This document shows, piece after piece, positions 46,284 to 54,096 of a DNA stretch of 64,000 nucleotides. This DNA comes from an uncultured Clostridium sp. GTDB taxonomy: Bacteria; Bacillota; Clostridia; Clostridiales; Clostridiaceae. The notes under the pieces were generated by a model that saw only the letters and a program-made list of their open reading frames with translations, had not been told where the DNA came from and did no database searches. Position numbers and translations under genes: made by a program. Location: NCBI RefSeq assembly GCF_947036855.1, contig NZ_CAMQRY010000002.1, positions 1 through 64,000 of the forward strand, written 5' to 3'. The first letter of the stretch is position 1. Every line of letters begins with the position of its first letter.

Positions 46284-46301
46284 AAGGAGAATGGTTTATT
46301 T

Positions 46302-47021
46302 ATGGTGGGATTTGTAACTGATATAGGAAATGTTAGACAAATTAATGAGGATTATGGAGATTACCAATTAAGTGGAAAGTATAAATTATTTATTGTTGCA
46401 GATGGTATGGGTGGTCATAATGCTGGAGAAGTAGCAAGTAAAATGGCAGTTGAGGGCTTAATTAAATTTGTGGAAGAAAATTATGGTGAAATAGCAGATA
46501 GTGAAATATTAATAGAAGCAGTAGCTGAAGTTAATTATGATATATATATACACTCTAAAAGGGCAAATAATCTTTCGGGGATGGGGACTACTATAGCAGC
46601 AGCTTTTGTAACAGATGAATGTATAAGAGTGATAAATATAGGTGATAGTGTTTGTTATGGGATTGATACGGAGTGTATTGATAAAATAACAAAAGATCAT
46701 TCATTAGTACAAGAGTTATTGGATGCTGGTAGTATAAGTGTGGAAGAAGCTAGGAATCATCCAAGGAAAAATATAATAACAAGAGCTGTAGGAACTAATA
46801 TAAGAGTTGAAGTAGATCAATTTACTGTTCCAAAAAATGTTTACAAGTATTTAATGTTATGCACTGATGGGCTTAGCAATGAAGTTAGTGAAAATGATAT
46901 TTTTAATGAGATAAAAGGAACTGATGACATAAAAATATCAAGTAATAGATTAGTTGATATGGCTAAAACTGCAGGTGGAAAAGATAATATAACAGTTCTT
47001 GTTTTTGGAGGAGAGAATTAG
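46302..47021 (+). CDS. stp: PP2C-family Ser/Thr phosphatase Stp/PrpC
   Basis: A 239-residue Mg/Mn-dependent phosphatase that reverses PrkC phosphorylation. Metal motifs are TDIGNVRQINED, VADGMGGHNAGEVAS, IGDSVCYGI and GGKDNITVLV. The SD AGGAG is 13 nt from the ATG, longer than usual. The stop lies 1 bp before the prkC start, so kinase and phosphatase are made together. Confidence 0.96.
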   Translation: MVGFVTDIGNVRQINEDYGDYQLSGKYKLFIVADGMGGHNAGEVASKMAVEGLIKFVEENYGEIADSEILIEAVAEVNYDIYIHSKRANNLSGMGTTIAAAFVTDECIRVINIGDSVCYGIDTECIDKITKDHSLVQELLDAGSISVEEARNHPRKNIITRAVGTNIRVEVDQFTVPKNVYKYLMLCTDGLSNEVSENDIFNEIKGTDDIKISSNRLVDMAKTAGGKDNITVLVFGGEN

Positions 47022-47022
47022 T

Positions 47023-49095
47023 ATGGAGTATAAAGTATTAGGAGATAGATATAAGCTTATAGGAAAAGCTGGAGAAGGCGGGATGGCTGTTGTTTATAAA
47101 GCGACAGATTTAAAACTTAATAGAGCCGTTGCCCTTAAAATACTTAAAGATACATTTAAGGAAAATGACCAAATAATAAAAAAGTTTAAAGCTGAAGCGA
47201 TGGCAGTAGCCATGCTTTCTAATCCCAATATAGTAAATGTTTTTGATGTTGGTTCAGAAGATGGGATAAATTATATTGTTATGGAATTTATAGAGGGTAA
47301 AACTTTAAAGGATATAATAATAGAAAAAGGTCAACTACCAGTAGATGTTGCTATAAGGGTTGCTATAAAAGTTAGTACAGCGCTAGAATGTGCTCATAAG
47401 AATAATATAGTTCATAGAGATATAAAGCCACATAATATATTGGTTACATCTGATGGAACTGTAAAAGTTACTGATTTTGGAATAGCAAAATCTATGGATT
47501 CTTCAACAATTGCACATACTAATACAATAATAGGATCAGCACATTATTTTTCACCAGAGCAAGCTAAAGGTGGGTATATGGACTTTAAAACAGATATATA
47601 TTCACTTGGTGTTGTAATGTATGAAATGCTTACTGGGCAAGTGCCGTTTGATGGTGATACACCTGTTACAGTAGCATTAAAACATATACAAGAACCAGTA
47701 GTTCCACCAGTAAATTTAAATAATAAGATTCCAAGTAGTTTAAATAATTTAATTTTAAGGTGTTTAGAAAAAGATCCAGATAGAAGATATAGTACGGCTA
47801 AAGAAGTTACGACAGATTTAGATAGTATAAAGGATAATCCAAATAAGACATTAAAAGGTCAAGTGGATGAAGATCAATATACTAGAATTTTAAATCCTGT
47901 TGATTTAGATAAAACTACTATAATAAATAGGGATGCTGAGGATTTTATTATTGATGAGAATTTGATGGATTCAAATGATATATATGAAGATGATGATTAT
48001 GAAGATGATGATTATGAAGAGTATGATAATAGAGAGGCAAAGAAAAAAGTAACTAAGCCTAAGACTGTTAGTAAAAGTAGGACAGGATTTGTTGTTGCAC
48101 TAGTAGCTGTCTTAGTAATTGTTGGTGGTGCATTTATAGGTATAAAAGCTGCTAGTAGAAGTGATGGTGGAAATAATTCTAATACAAATCAAGAACAGGT
48201 AGCAAATGTAGAACTTCCAGACTTAACTGGTTCAACAGTTAAAGATGCAACGGCTAGACTTAGTGAACTTGGGCTGAAATTCGAACAAATATTAGAAAAT
48301 AATAATACAGTAAATGCTGGAACTGTTTTTAAAACAGAACCTGCGATGAACACTAGTATTCCTAGTGGTGACACTGTTAAGTTATATATTAGTAAAGGTG
48401 TTAAAACTATAAACATTCCAGATTTACAAGCTATGAGTAAAAATGCAGCTACAAGAACTGTAGAAGATTTAGGTCTTGAAGTTGGAGAAGTTACACAAAT
48501 GTATAGTGATAATATAGCAAAAGGGCAGGTTATTAGAACATATCCAGCAACAGGAAATGAAGTTGCAGAGGGGACGGCTATAGATTTAATAGTTAGTAAG
48601 GGAAAAGAAGTTAAAACAGTGGAGATACCAAATGTTGAACAGAAATCTCTAGCAGATGCAACTAATATTTTAGAAGGTTTAGGATTTTCAGTTAAAGCTA
48701 CAAAAGGATTAGAAGCTAGTGATGCTACTAAGAATGGATTGGTATATGAACAAAATCCAGTGGGATATACAGTGAAAGAAGGAACAGTTATTACAATAAC
48801 ATATTATGATAACTTTAAGGAAGGTGAAAAACCTGATGTACCAGTTCCACCAACACCAGAAAATCCAGATGTAAAACCAGAACCTGAAAAACCTGTTACA
48901 CCAACAGTAGATCCAAATGCAACAGAGGTAATGATTCCGAATGTTGTAGGTCAAAGTACTGCAAGTGCGAAGAGTACGCTTGAGGCACTTGGGCTAAAGG
49001 TATATGTTAATGGTTCGGGAGCAACTGTAAAAAGTCAAACGTGGGTAGCTGGTAGACCAGCACCAAAAGGTTCAACAATAAATATAGGAACTTAA
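47023..49095 (+). CDS. prkC: PASTA-domain Ser/Thr kinase PrkC
   Basis: A 690-residue membrane kinase. The kinase domain (1-270) has GEGGMAVVYKA, K39, HRDIKPHN (D133) and DFG (151-153). An acidic juxtamembrane stretch with tandem EDDDY repeats is at 322-331. One membrane helix is at 354-374. Four extracellular PASTA modules follow (about 396-460, 461-530, 531-598, 635-690), with a Pro/Glu-rich linker before the last. PASTA modules bind peptidoglycan and lipid II. ATG 47023 is 8 nt after GGAGGAGA. The likely substrates IreB and RsgA are also encoded here. Confidence 0.96.
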   Translation: MEYKVLGDRYKLIGKAGEGGMAVVYKATDLKLNRAVALKILKDTFKENDQIIKKFKAEAMAVAMLSNPNIVNVFDVGSEDGINYIVMEFIEGKTLKDIIIEKGQLPVDVAIRVAIKVSTALECAHKNNIVHRDIKPHNILVTSDGTVKVTDFGIAKSMDSSTIAHTNTIIGSAHYFSPEQAKGGYMDFKTDIYSLGVVMYEMLTGQVPFDGDTPVTVALKHIQEPVVPPVNLNNKIPSSLNNLILRCLEKDPDRRYSTAKEVTTDLDSIKDNPNKTLKGQVDEDQYTRILNPVDLDKTTIINRDAEDFIIDENLMDSNDIYEDDDYEDDDYEEYDNREAKKKVTKPKTVSKSRTGFVVALVAVLVIVGGAFIGIKAASRSDGGNNSNTNQEQVANVELPDLTGSTVKDATARLSELGLKFEQILENNNTVNAGTVFKTEPAMNTSIPSGDTVKLYISKGVKTINIPDLQAMSKNAATRTVEDLGLEVGEVTQMYSDNIAKGQVIRTYPATGNEVAEGTAIDLIVSKGKEVKTVEIPNVEQKSLADATNILEGLGFSVKATKGLEASDATKNGLVYEQNPVGYTVKEGTVITITYYDNFKEGEKPDVPVPPTPENPDVKPEPEKPVTPTVDPNATEVMIPNVVGQSTASAKSTLEALGLKVYVNGSGATVKSQTWVAGRPAPKGSTINIGT

Positions 49096-49104
49096 TAAAA
49101 TTTA

Positions 49105-49145
49105 AAGAAATCCAAGAATTTATTCTTGGATTTCTTGCTTTTTGT
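49105..49145 (+). terminator. Intrinsic terminator after prkC
   Basis: Perfect 14-bp stem (49105-49118 with 49123-49136), loop TTTA, then GCTTTTTG. Confidence 0.82.
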
Positions 49146-49214
49146 GTCATGTTTTGTTTATTATAAGATAAGAGAAAAAATAAAATGCGTAAAAACAAAA
49201 GAAGTGGAGGAATT

Positions 49215-50078
49215 ATGGAAGGTAGAATAATAAAAGGAATAGGTGGTTTTTATTATATAAAAACTGATACAGATATAATAGAATGTAAGGCTAGAGGGAA
49301 ATTTAGACATAAAAATATGAAGCCTATGGTTGGAGATTTAGTTGATATAAATGTTGAAAATGGAAAAGGTGTAATTGAAGAGATTCATGAAAGAAGCTCA
49401 GAACTTATAAGACCAACAGTTGCTAATGTTACAAGAGCATTTGTCGTATTTGCTTTAAAAAGTCCAGATATTCAATTTGATTTATTAAATAGATTCTTAG
49501 TATTATGTGAGCATAATGATATAGAAGCTATTGTTTGTTTGAATAAAGAAGATTTATGTAGTGTAGAAGAAAGAGAGAGAATAGCAGAATCTATAAAAGC
49601 AATAGGATACCAAGTATTATTTATAAATGCTAAAGATGGTATTGGTTTAGAAAAATTAAAAGAAATGATACAAGGACATATAACTGTTTTATGTGGACCA
49701 TCAGGTGCAGGTAAATCTACATTATCAAATACGCTTATCAATAGAGAGTATATGGAAACAGGTGAACTTAGTCTAAAGATAGGTAGAGGTAAACATACAA
49801 CAAGACATAGTGAACTTATAGAAATAGAAGATGGATACCTTGTGGATACTCCAGGATTTTCAACTGTAGATTTAAGTTTTATGGATAAGGATGATTTAAA
49901 ATTTTGCTTCCCTGAATTTACAAAATATCATGATGGGTGTAAATATAGAGGCTGTAACCATTATAAAGAACCTAAATGTGCTATAAAGGATAATATAGAA
50001 CTTGGAAATATCGACAAATTAAGATATGATTTTTATATAAAGAGATTAGAAGAAATACTTAATGGGAGAGTGAGATAA
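49215..50078 (+). CDS. rsgA: Ribosome small subunit GTPase RsgA (CpgA)
   Basis: A 287-residue circularly permuted GTPase for late 30S maturation. An N-terminal OB domain is followed by G4 (NKED), G1 ([12 protein letters not shown]) and G3 (DTPGF), then a zinc site of the form C-x4-C-x-H-x5-C ([14 protein letters not shown]). ATG 49215 is 4 nt after TGGAGG; an in-frame ATG at 49185 lies upstream of that SD and is less likely. In B. subtilis CpgA is a PrkC substrate and its gene follows prkC, as here. Confidence 0.96.
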   Translation: MEGRIIKGIGGFYYIKTDTDIIECKARGKFRHKNMKPMVGDLVDINVENGKGVIEEIHERSSELIRPTVANVTRAFVVFALKSPDIQFDLLNRFLVLCEHNDIEAIVCLNKEDLCSVEERERIAESIKAIGYQVLFINAKDGIGLEKLKEMIQGHITVLCGPSGAGKSTLSNTLINREYMETGELSLKIGRGKHTTRHSELIEIEDGYLVDTPGFSTVDLSFMDKDDLKFCFPEFTKYHDGCKYRGCNHYKEPKCAIKDNIELGNIDKLRYDFYIKRLEEILNGRVR

Positions 50079-50732
50079 ATGGTGAAAATAGCACCGTCAA
50101 TTTTATCAGCAGATTTTAGAGTTTTAGGAGATCAAGTTACAAGAGTAGAAAATGCAGGAGCTGAATTCTTACATATTGATGTAATGGATGGAAGATTTGT
50201 TCCAAATATAAGTTTTGGGTTCCCTGTGATGAAAGCACTTAGAAATGATTGTAAGATGATATTTGATGTTCACCTTATGATAGAAGAACCATCAAAGTAT
50301 ATTGATGATTTTGTAAATGCAGGAGCAGATATTTTAACAATACATTATGAAGCAGAAAGACATCTTGATAGAGCTATATCATATATTAAGAGTAAGAATA
50401 TAAAGGCAGGAGTTTCTCTTAATCCAGCAACACCTGTTGATGTTTTAAAGTATGTTATAGGAAATCTGGACATGGTTCTTATTATGTCAGTTAACCCAGG
50501 GTTTGGAGGACAAAGCTTTATAGAATATTCTTTAGATAAAATTAAAGAAGTTAAAGAGCTGGCTATAAAAGCTGGTAATCCAGATATACTTATACAAGTA
50601 GATGGTGGAGTAGGCATAGCTAATATAGCTAAAGTTGCAAAAGCAGGAGCAAATGTCGTTGTTGCAGGTTCGGCTGTATTTAATGGTGATAAGATAGAAG
50701 AAAATATAAAAGCATTAAGAGCTAGTATATAA
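50079..50732 (+). CDS. rpe: Ribulose-phosphate 3-epimerase
   Basis: A 217-residue TIM-barrel enzyme of the pentose phosphate pathway. The motifs SILSADF, HIDVMDGRFVPNISFG, VHLMIEEP and MSVNPGFGGQSFI are all present, and QVDGGVG closes the barrel. It starts directly after the rsgA stop and overlaps thiN by one base. Confidence 0.96.
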   Translation: MVKIAPSILSADFRVLGDQVTRVENAGAEFLHIDVMDGRFVPNISFGFPVMKALRNDCKMIFDVHLMIEEPSKYIDDFVNAGADILTIHYEAERHLDRAISYIKSKNIKAGVSLNPATPVDVLKYVIGNLDMVLIMSVNPGFGGQSFIEYSLDKIKEVKELAIKAGNPDILIQVDGGVGIANIAKVAKAGANVVVAGSAVFNGDKIEENIKALRASI

Positions 50733-51361
50733 TGAGAGTCCTTTTAGTTGCAGCTGGAGATAGACCAGATATAGATTTATTAAATAAATACTTAAATTGC
50801 TCTGATAAAACAATTGCAATAGATAAAGGGGCGGAAGTTTTTATAGATAACAATCTGAAACCAGATTATGTAGTTGGTGATTTTGATTCTATTTCTGAAA
50901 AGTATAATGATAGGATAAAAAACTTAGAAAAATATATTTATCCAAGTGAAAAAGATTATACGGATTCAGATATAGCAATTAGACTTGCATTTAAGCTTCA
51001 GGCAACAGAAATAATAATGCTTGGAATGACAGGTGGAAGAGTTGATCATATGCTTGGTAATTTAGGTCTTTTAGATAGATGCTTAAAAAATAATGTAAGA
51101 GCATATATAATTGATAAAAATAGTAAAATATTTTTAGTTGATAAAAAAGTTTTGTTAGATGGTGAAAAGAATGAAGTAATATCATTTTATCCATTTGGTG
51201 AAACTGTAAAAGGGCTAAATATTAAAAATGCTAAGTATGAATTAGAAGATTATGATTTAGATCCATTTGAAAGTTTATGTAATTCTAATGAGTTTATAGG
51301 TGGGAAAATGGATGTTTCATTTAAATTTGGAAAATTATTAGTTATATATTCTAAAGAATAG
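50732..51361 (+). CDS. thiN: Thiamine pyrophosphokinase
   Basis: A 209-residue enzyme transferring pyrophosphate from ATP to thiamine. Signature motifs are AIDKGAEVFIDNNLKPDYVVGDFDS (recognised by KPDYVVGDFDS), KDYTDSDIAI and GMTGGRVDHMLGNLGLL. It follows rpe with TAATG overlap, the same order as in B. subtilis, and precedes spoVM. Confidence 0.94.
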   Translation: MRVLLVAAGDRPDIDLLNKYLNCSDKTIAIDKGAEVFIDNNLKPDYVVGDFDSISEKYNDRIKNLEKYIYPSEKDYTDSDIAIRLAFKLQATEIIMLGMTGGRVDHMLGNLGLLDRCLKNNVRAYIIDKNSKIFLVDKKVLLDGEKNEVISFYPFGETVKGLNIKNAKYELEDYDLDPFESLCNSNEFIGGKMDVSFKFGKLLVIYSKE

Positions 51362-51363
51362 GA

Positions 51364-51391
51364 ACATTTTCACTATCTGTTGCATAATATA
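51364..51391 (+). promoter_or_regulatory. Mother-cell-type promoter candidate for spoVM
   Basis: CATAATATA at 51383-51391 fits the sigma K -10 CATAnnnTA and resembles the sigma E -10. AC at 51364 is 17 bp upstream, as in sigma K promoters. B. subtilis spoVM uses sigma E, so the sigma class is uncertain. Confidence 0.35.
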
Positions 51392-51422
51392 TAATAAGTT
51401 TAATTATAAAAGGGTGATGATA

Positions 51423-51494
51423 GTGAAAATAACAGTAATAAAACTTCCGAAATTTATTGGTAAAATTATAAAAATGATCAAAAAACAAAAATAA
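51423..51494 (+). CDS. spoVM: Spore morphogenetic peptide SpoVM
   Basis: A 23-residue peptide starting at GTG 51423: MKITVIKLPKFIGKIIKMIK followed by KQK. It aligns with B. subtilis SpoVM (26 residues) through the shared IKLPKF and keeps the critical Pro9 and Gly13. SpoVM is an amphipathic helix that recognises the positive curvature of the forespore membrane and anchors SpoIVA. It lies exactly where B. subtilis has it, between thiN and rpmB. The SD is AAAGGGTGATG. It is slightly shorter and more basic at the C-terminus. Confidence 0.9.
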   Translation: MKITVIKLPKFIGKIIKMIKKQK

Positions 51495-51515
51495 GCTAAA
51501 TACATAGCTAATAAA

Positions 51516-51550
51516 AAGGCAGTTAAGTTTTAAACTTAACTGCCTTTTTT
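51516..51550 (+). terminator. Terminator after spoVM
   Basis: A near-perfect palindrome with 15-bp arms (51516-51530, 51532-51546) followed by six T. The left flank carries A residues, so it could also act in the reverse direction. Confidence 0.88.
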
Positions 51551-51574
51551 GATTTAATAAATCTATTTAAACAG

Positions 51575-51606
51575 AAAAATGCAATTGCTTTCACAATTGC
51601 ATTTTT
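51575..51606 (-). terminator. Terminator of rpmB
   Basis: AAAAATGCAATTG/CAATTGCATTTTT with a 6-nt loop. On the reverse strand it comes 10 bp after the rpmB stop and ends in five T. Confidence 0.85.
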
Positions 51607-51615
51607 ATCAAAAAA

Positions 51616-51807
51616 CTATACAGCTCTTTGAACCTTACCAGATCTCATACATCTAGTACAAACTGTTATTGTCTTAGGTGTTCCTTTAACGATTGCTTTT
51701 ATTTTTTTAACGTTAGGAGCCCAAGTTCTTCTTGAGTGTCTATGTGAGTGACTGAACTGGTTACCAGCTATTACACCTTTATCACATATGTCGCACTTTC
51801 TTGCCAT
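51616..51807 (-). CDS. rpmB: Ribosomal protein L28
   Basis: A 63-residue protein, MARKCDICDKGVIAGNQFSH through CTRCMRSGKVQRAV. The four cysteines (C5, C8 and the CTRC pair) make it a zinc-type L28. The start is the ATG preceded by GGAGGTGTTTT on the reverse strand; the open frame continues upstream but without homology. It is reversed relative to its neighbours, as in B. subtilis, where rpmB also faces yloU. Confidence 0.96.
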   Translation of the reverse strand: MARKCDICDKGVIAGNQFSHSHRHSRRTWAPNVKKIKAIVKGTPKTITVCTRCMRSGKVQRAV

Positions 51808-51856
51808 GTAAAACACCTCCTTCATATGAAGATAAATCTTCAATAGGACAAATACT

Positions 51857-51886
51857 ATTCTAGCATAAAGGATAATGTTTTTGCAA
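51857..51886 (-). promoter_or_regulatory. Promoter for rpmB (reverse strand)
   Basis: On the reverse strand TTGCAA, an 18-bp spacer and TAGAAT with an extended -10 TGC, about 50 bp before the rpmB start. Confidence 0.65.
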
Positions 51887-52021
51887 GTAAAATATAAAAT
51901 TAATAAAAAAAACTTGTAATTTACTATAATATAGGTAAACTTAATAATAAATAATAAATCTTGAATAATATTATCATTTATTATAAAATATAATATATGG
52001 AATAGTTGAGGAGGAGTCATC

Positions 52022-52369
52022 ATGATTGGATATTCAAATGAGCAAGGACAAATAACCTATGCAAATGAAGTGTTATCAAAAATAATAGGATTATCAACAA
52101 TGGAATGTTATGGAGTTGTTGGGATGGTTTCAAGAAGTGCCACAGAGGGACTTTGGGAACTTATGAAAATAGAAAACCTTTCAAAAGGGGTTAAGATAAC
52201 ACATAACGATGATAAACTAGCTATAGAACTTTTTATAATGGTTGAATATGGCACAAAAATATCAGTAATAGCAAACAATATTATACAAAAGGTAAAATAT
52301 AATGTTGAAAATTATACGGGCTTACAAGTATCGGCTATAACAGTTAATGTTCAAGCGGTAAGAGTCTAG
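52022..52369 (+). CDS. Asp23/Gls24 family protein (YloU-like)
   Basis: A 115-residue Asp23/Gls24 protein (YANEVLSKIIGLSTMECYGVVGM, recognised by ECYGVVGM; C-terminal VKYNVENYTGLQVSAITVNVQAVRV). Members act in envelope stress responses. It lies 13 bp before fakA, as yloU lies before yloV. The SD GAGGAGGAG is strong. Its promoter shares a 214-bp divergent region with rpmB. Confidence 0.93.
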   Translation: MIGYSNEQGQITYANEVLSKIIGLSTMECYGVVGMVSRSATEGLWELMKIENLSKGVKITHNDDKLAIELFIMVEYGTKISVIANNIIQKVKYNVENYTGLQVSAITVNVQAVRV

Positions 52370-52382
52370 GAGGTAAAATATA

Positions 52383-54026
52383 ATGAAATATAATAAAATA
52401 AGTGGGGAACAGTTTTATGCTATGGTGCAAAATGCATCTAATAGATTAGAATCTCAAAGTGAATATGTTAACTCACTGAACGTATTTCCAGTACCAGATG
52501 GAGATACAGGAACTAATATGTCAATGACATTTAAAGCAGCTGCTAAAGAAATTGCAGCTATTAAAAATGGAACTATTGAAGAAGTTTCAAAAAAACTTGC
52601 TAAAGGTGCATTAATGGGAGCAAGAGGGAACTCAGGTGTTATACTTTCACAAATCTTAAGAGGAATGTCTAAAGGTTTTGAAGGTGCTAAAGAAGCTAAG
52701 GCAGAAGATTTTGTTAAAGCTTTAGAAGAGGGAGCAAAATCAGCTTATAAAGCTGTTATGAGACCTACTGAGGGAACTATTTTAACTATAATTAGAGCAG
52801 CAGGAGAAACAGCAAGTCAATCAGTAGCTACTGATATAGAAAGTTTACTTGTAGAAGTGAATAAGGCTTGTAAAGTTATGCTTGATAAAACACCAGATAT
52901 GCTACCAGCTTTAAAGAAAGCAGGCGTAGTTGATTCAGGCGGAATGGGACTTTTAATTATATTAGAAGGTATGCTTGAGTCATTACAAAATGGACTTAAA
53001 ATAGAAGAAATAACAGAGGGTAGAGCTTCTTCAGGAATAGCTGCAAGATCTGCACAAGAAACTATAAATGAAGAAGATATTAAATTTGCTTATTGTACTG
53101 AGTTCATAATAAAAGGTGATGCAGCGAAAGCTGATGGCTTTAAAGCTAGTATAGAGAACCTTGGTGATTCTATGATAGTTGTAGGATATGAAGATGTTAT
53201 AAAAACACATATCCATACTAATGATCCAGGTAGAGTTTTAGCTTTAGCAGTTCAAATTGGTGAACTTTCAAATATTAAAATAGATAATATGAAGGAAGAA
53301 CACAGAGAAATTCTTGCAATGACAGAAGAAAGTGCTGCTATTTCACATGTTGAAGAAGAAGCAGAAGCAAAAAAATATGGGTTTGTTGCAGTTGCAATGG
53401 GATCAGGAATGACTGATATATTTAAAGATTTAGGTGTTGACTATGTTATAGAAGGTGGTCAAACTATGAATCCAAGTACACAGGATATACTTGATGCTGT
53501 TGATAAAATAAATGCAGAACATATATTTATACTTCCTAATAATAAGAATATAATAATGGCTGCTAATCAAGCAGCAGAAGTTTCAGATAAGGATATCAGA
53601 GTTATACCTACAACAACAGTTCCACAAGGAATTACAGGGATAACAATGTTTAACCCAGAAGCTGATGTTGAAGCTAATGAAGCAGAACTTAAAGAAACTA
53701 TGGGGAATGTTAAATCAGCATCTGTAACTTATGCAGTTAGAGATACTGAAATGGATGGAATTGATATTAAAGAAGGTAATATTCTTGGTCTTATAGAAGG
53801 TAAGATTAAGGAAGTTGGTGATTCAGTTTATGATGTTGCTGCTACTTTAATTGAAAAAATGATTGATGAAGATTCAGAACTTATCACTATATTCTATGGA
53901 GAAGATAGTGAAGAAGAAAAAGTTGAAGAATTAGTAAGCAGTTTAGAAGAAAAATATGAAGATTTTGACATACAATGCTATAAAGGTAACCAACCTTTAT
54001 ATTACTTTATAATGTCAGTTGAATAG
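52383..54026 (+). CDS. fakA: Fatty acid kinase catalytic subunit FakA (DAK2/YloV-like)
   Basis: A 547-residue protein with an N-terminal DhaL domain binding ATP-Mg (NVFPVPDGDTGTNMSMTF), a middle domain and a C-terminal EDD/DegV-related domain. FakA with a FakB partner phosphorylates exogenous fatty acids so that PlsX/PlsY can use them. No fakB is in the window, but plsX begins at 63478. KTHIHTNDPG is a conserved family segment. Confidence 0.93.
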   Translation: MKYNKISGEQFYAMVQNASNRLESQSEYVNSLNVFPVPDGDTGTNMSMTFKAAAKEIAAIKNGTIEEVSKKLAKGALMGARGNSGVILSQILRGMSKGFEGAKEAKAEDFVKALEEGAKSAYKAVMRPTEGTILTIIRAAGETASQSVATDIESLLVEVNKACKVMLDKTPDMLPALKKAGVVDSGGMGLLIILEGMLESLQNGLKIEEITEGRASSGIAARSAQETINEEDIKFAYCTEFIIKGDAAKADGFKASIENLGDSMIVVGYEDVIKTHIHTNDPGRVLALAVQIGELSNIKIDNMKEEHREILAMTEESAAISHVEEEAEAKKYGFVAVAMGSGMTDIFKDLGVDYVIEGGQTMNPSTQDILDAVDKINAEHIFILPNNKNIIMAANQAAEVSDKDIRVIPTTTVPQGITGITMFNPEADVEANEAELKETMGNVKSASVTYAVRDTEMDGIDIKEGNILGLIEGKIKEVGDSVYDVAATLIEKMIDEDSELITIFYGEDSEEEKVEELVSSLEEKYEDFDIQCYKGNQPLYYFIMSVE

Positions 54027-54029
54027 ATG

Positions 54030-54058
54030 AGAAGCGGCTTTGTCCGCTTCTTTTTTTA
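54030..54058 (+). terminator. Intrinsic terminator after fakA
   Basis: AGAAGCGG/CCGCTTCT with a 6-nt loop and a T run of eight. Confidence 0.92.
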
Positions 54059-54096
54059 TATAACAAGAAAGAATAATTTATATACAAGGAGGATAT

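Noticed and set aside
51808..52021. Long reverse-strand extension of rpmB adding about 70 N-terminal residues
   Set aside because: The extension has no L28 similarity, and a perfect SD (GGAGGTG) sits directly before the internal ATG that gives the normal 63-residue L28.
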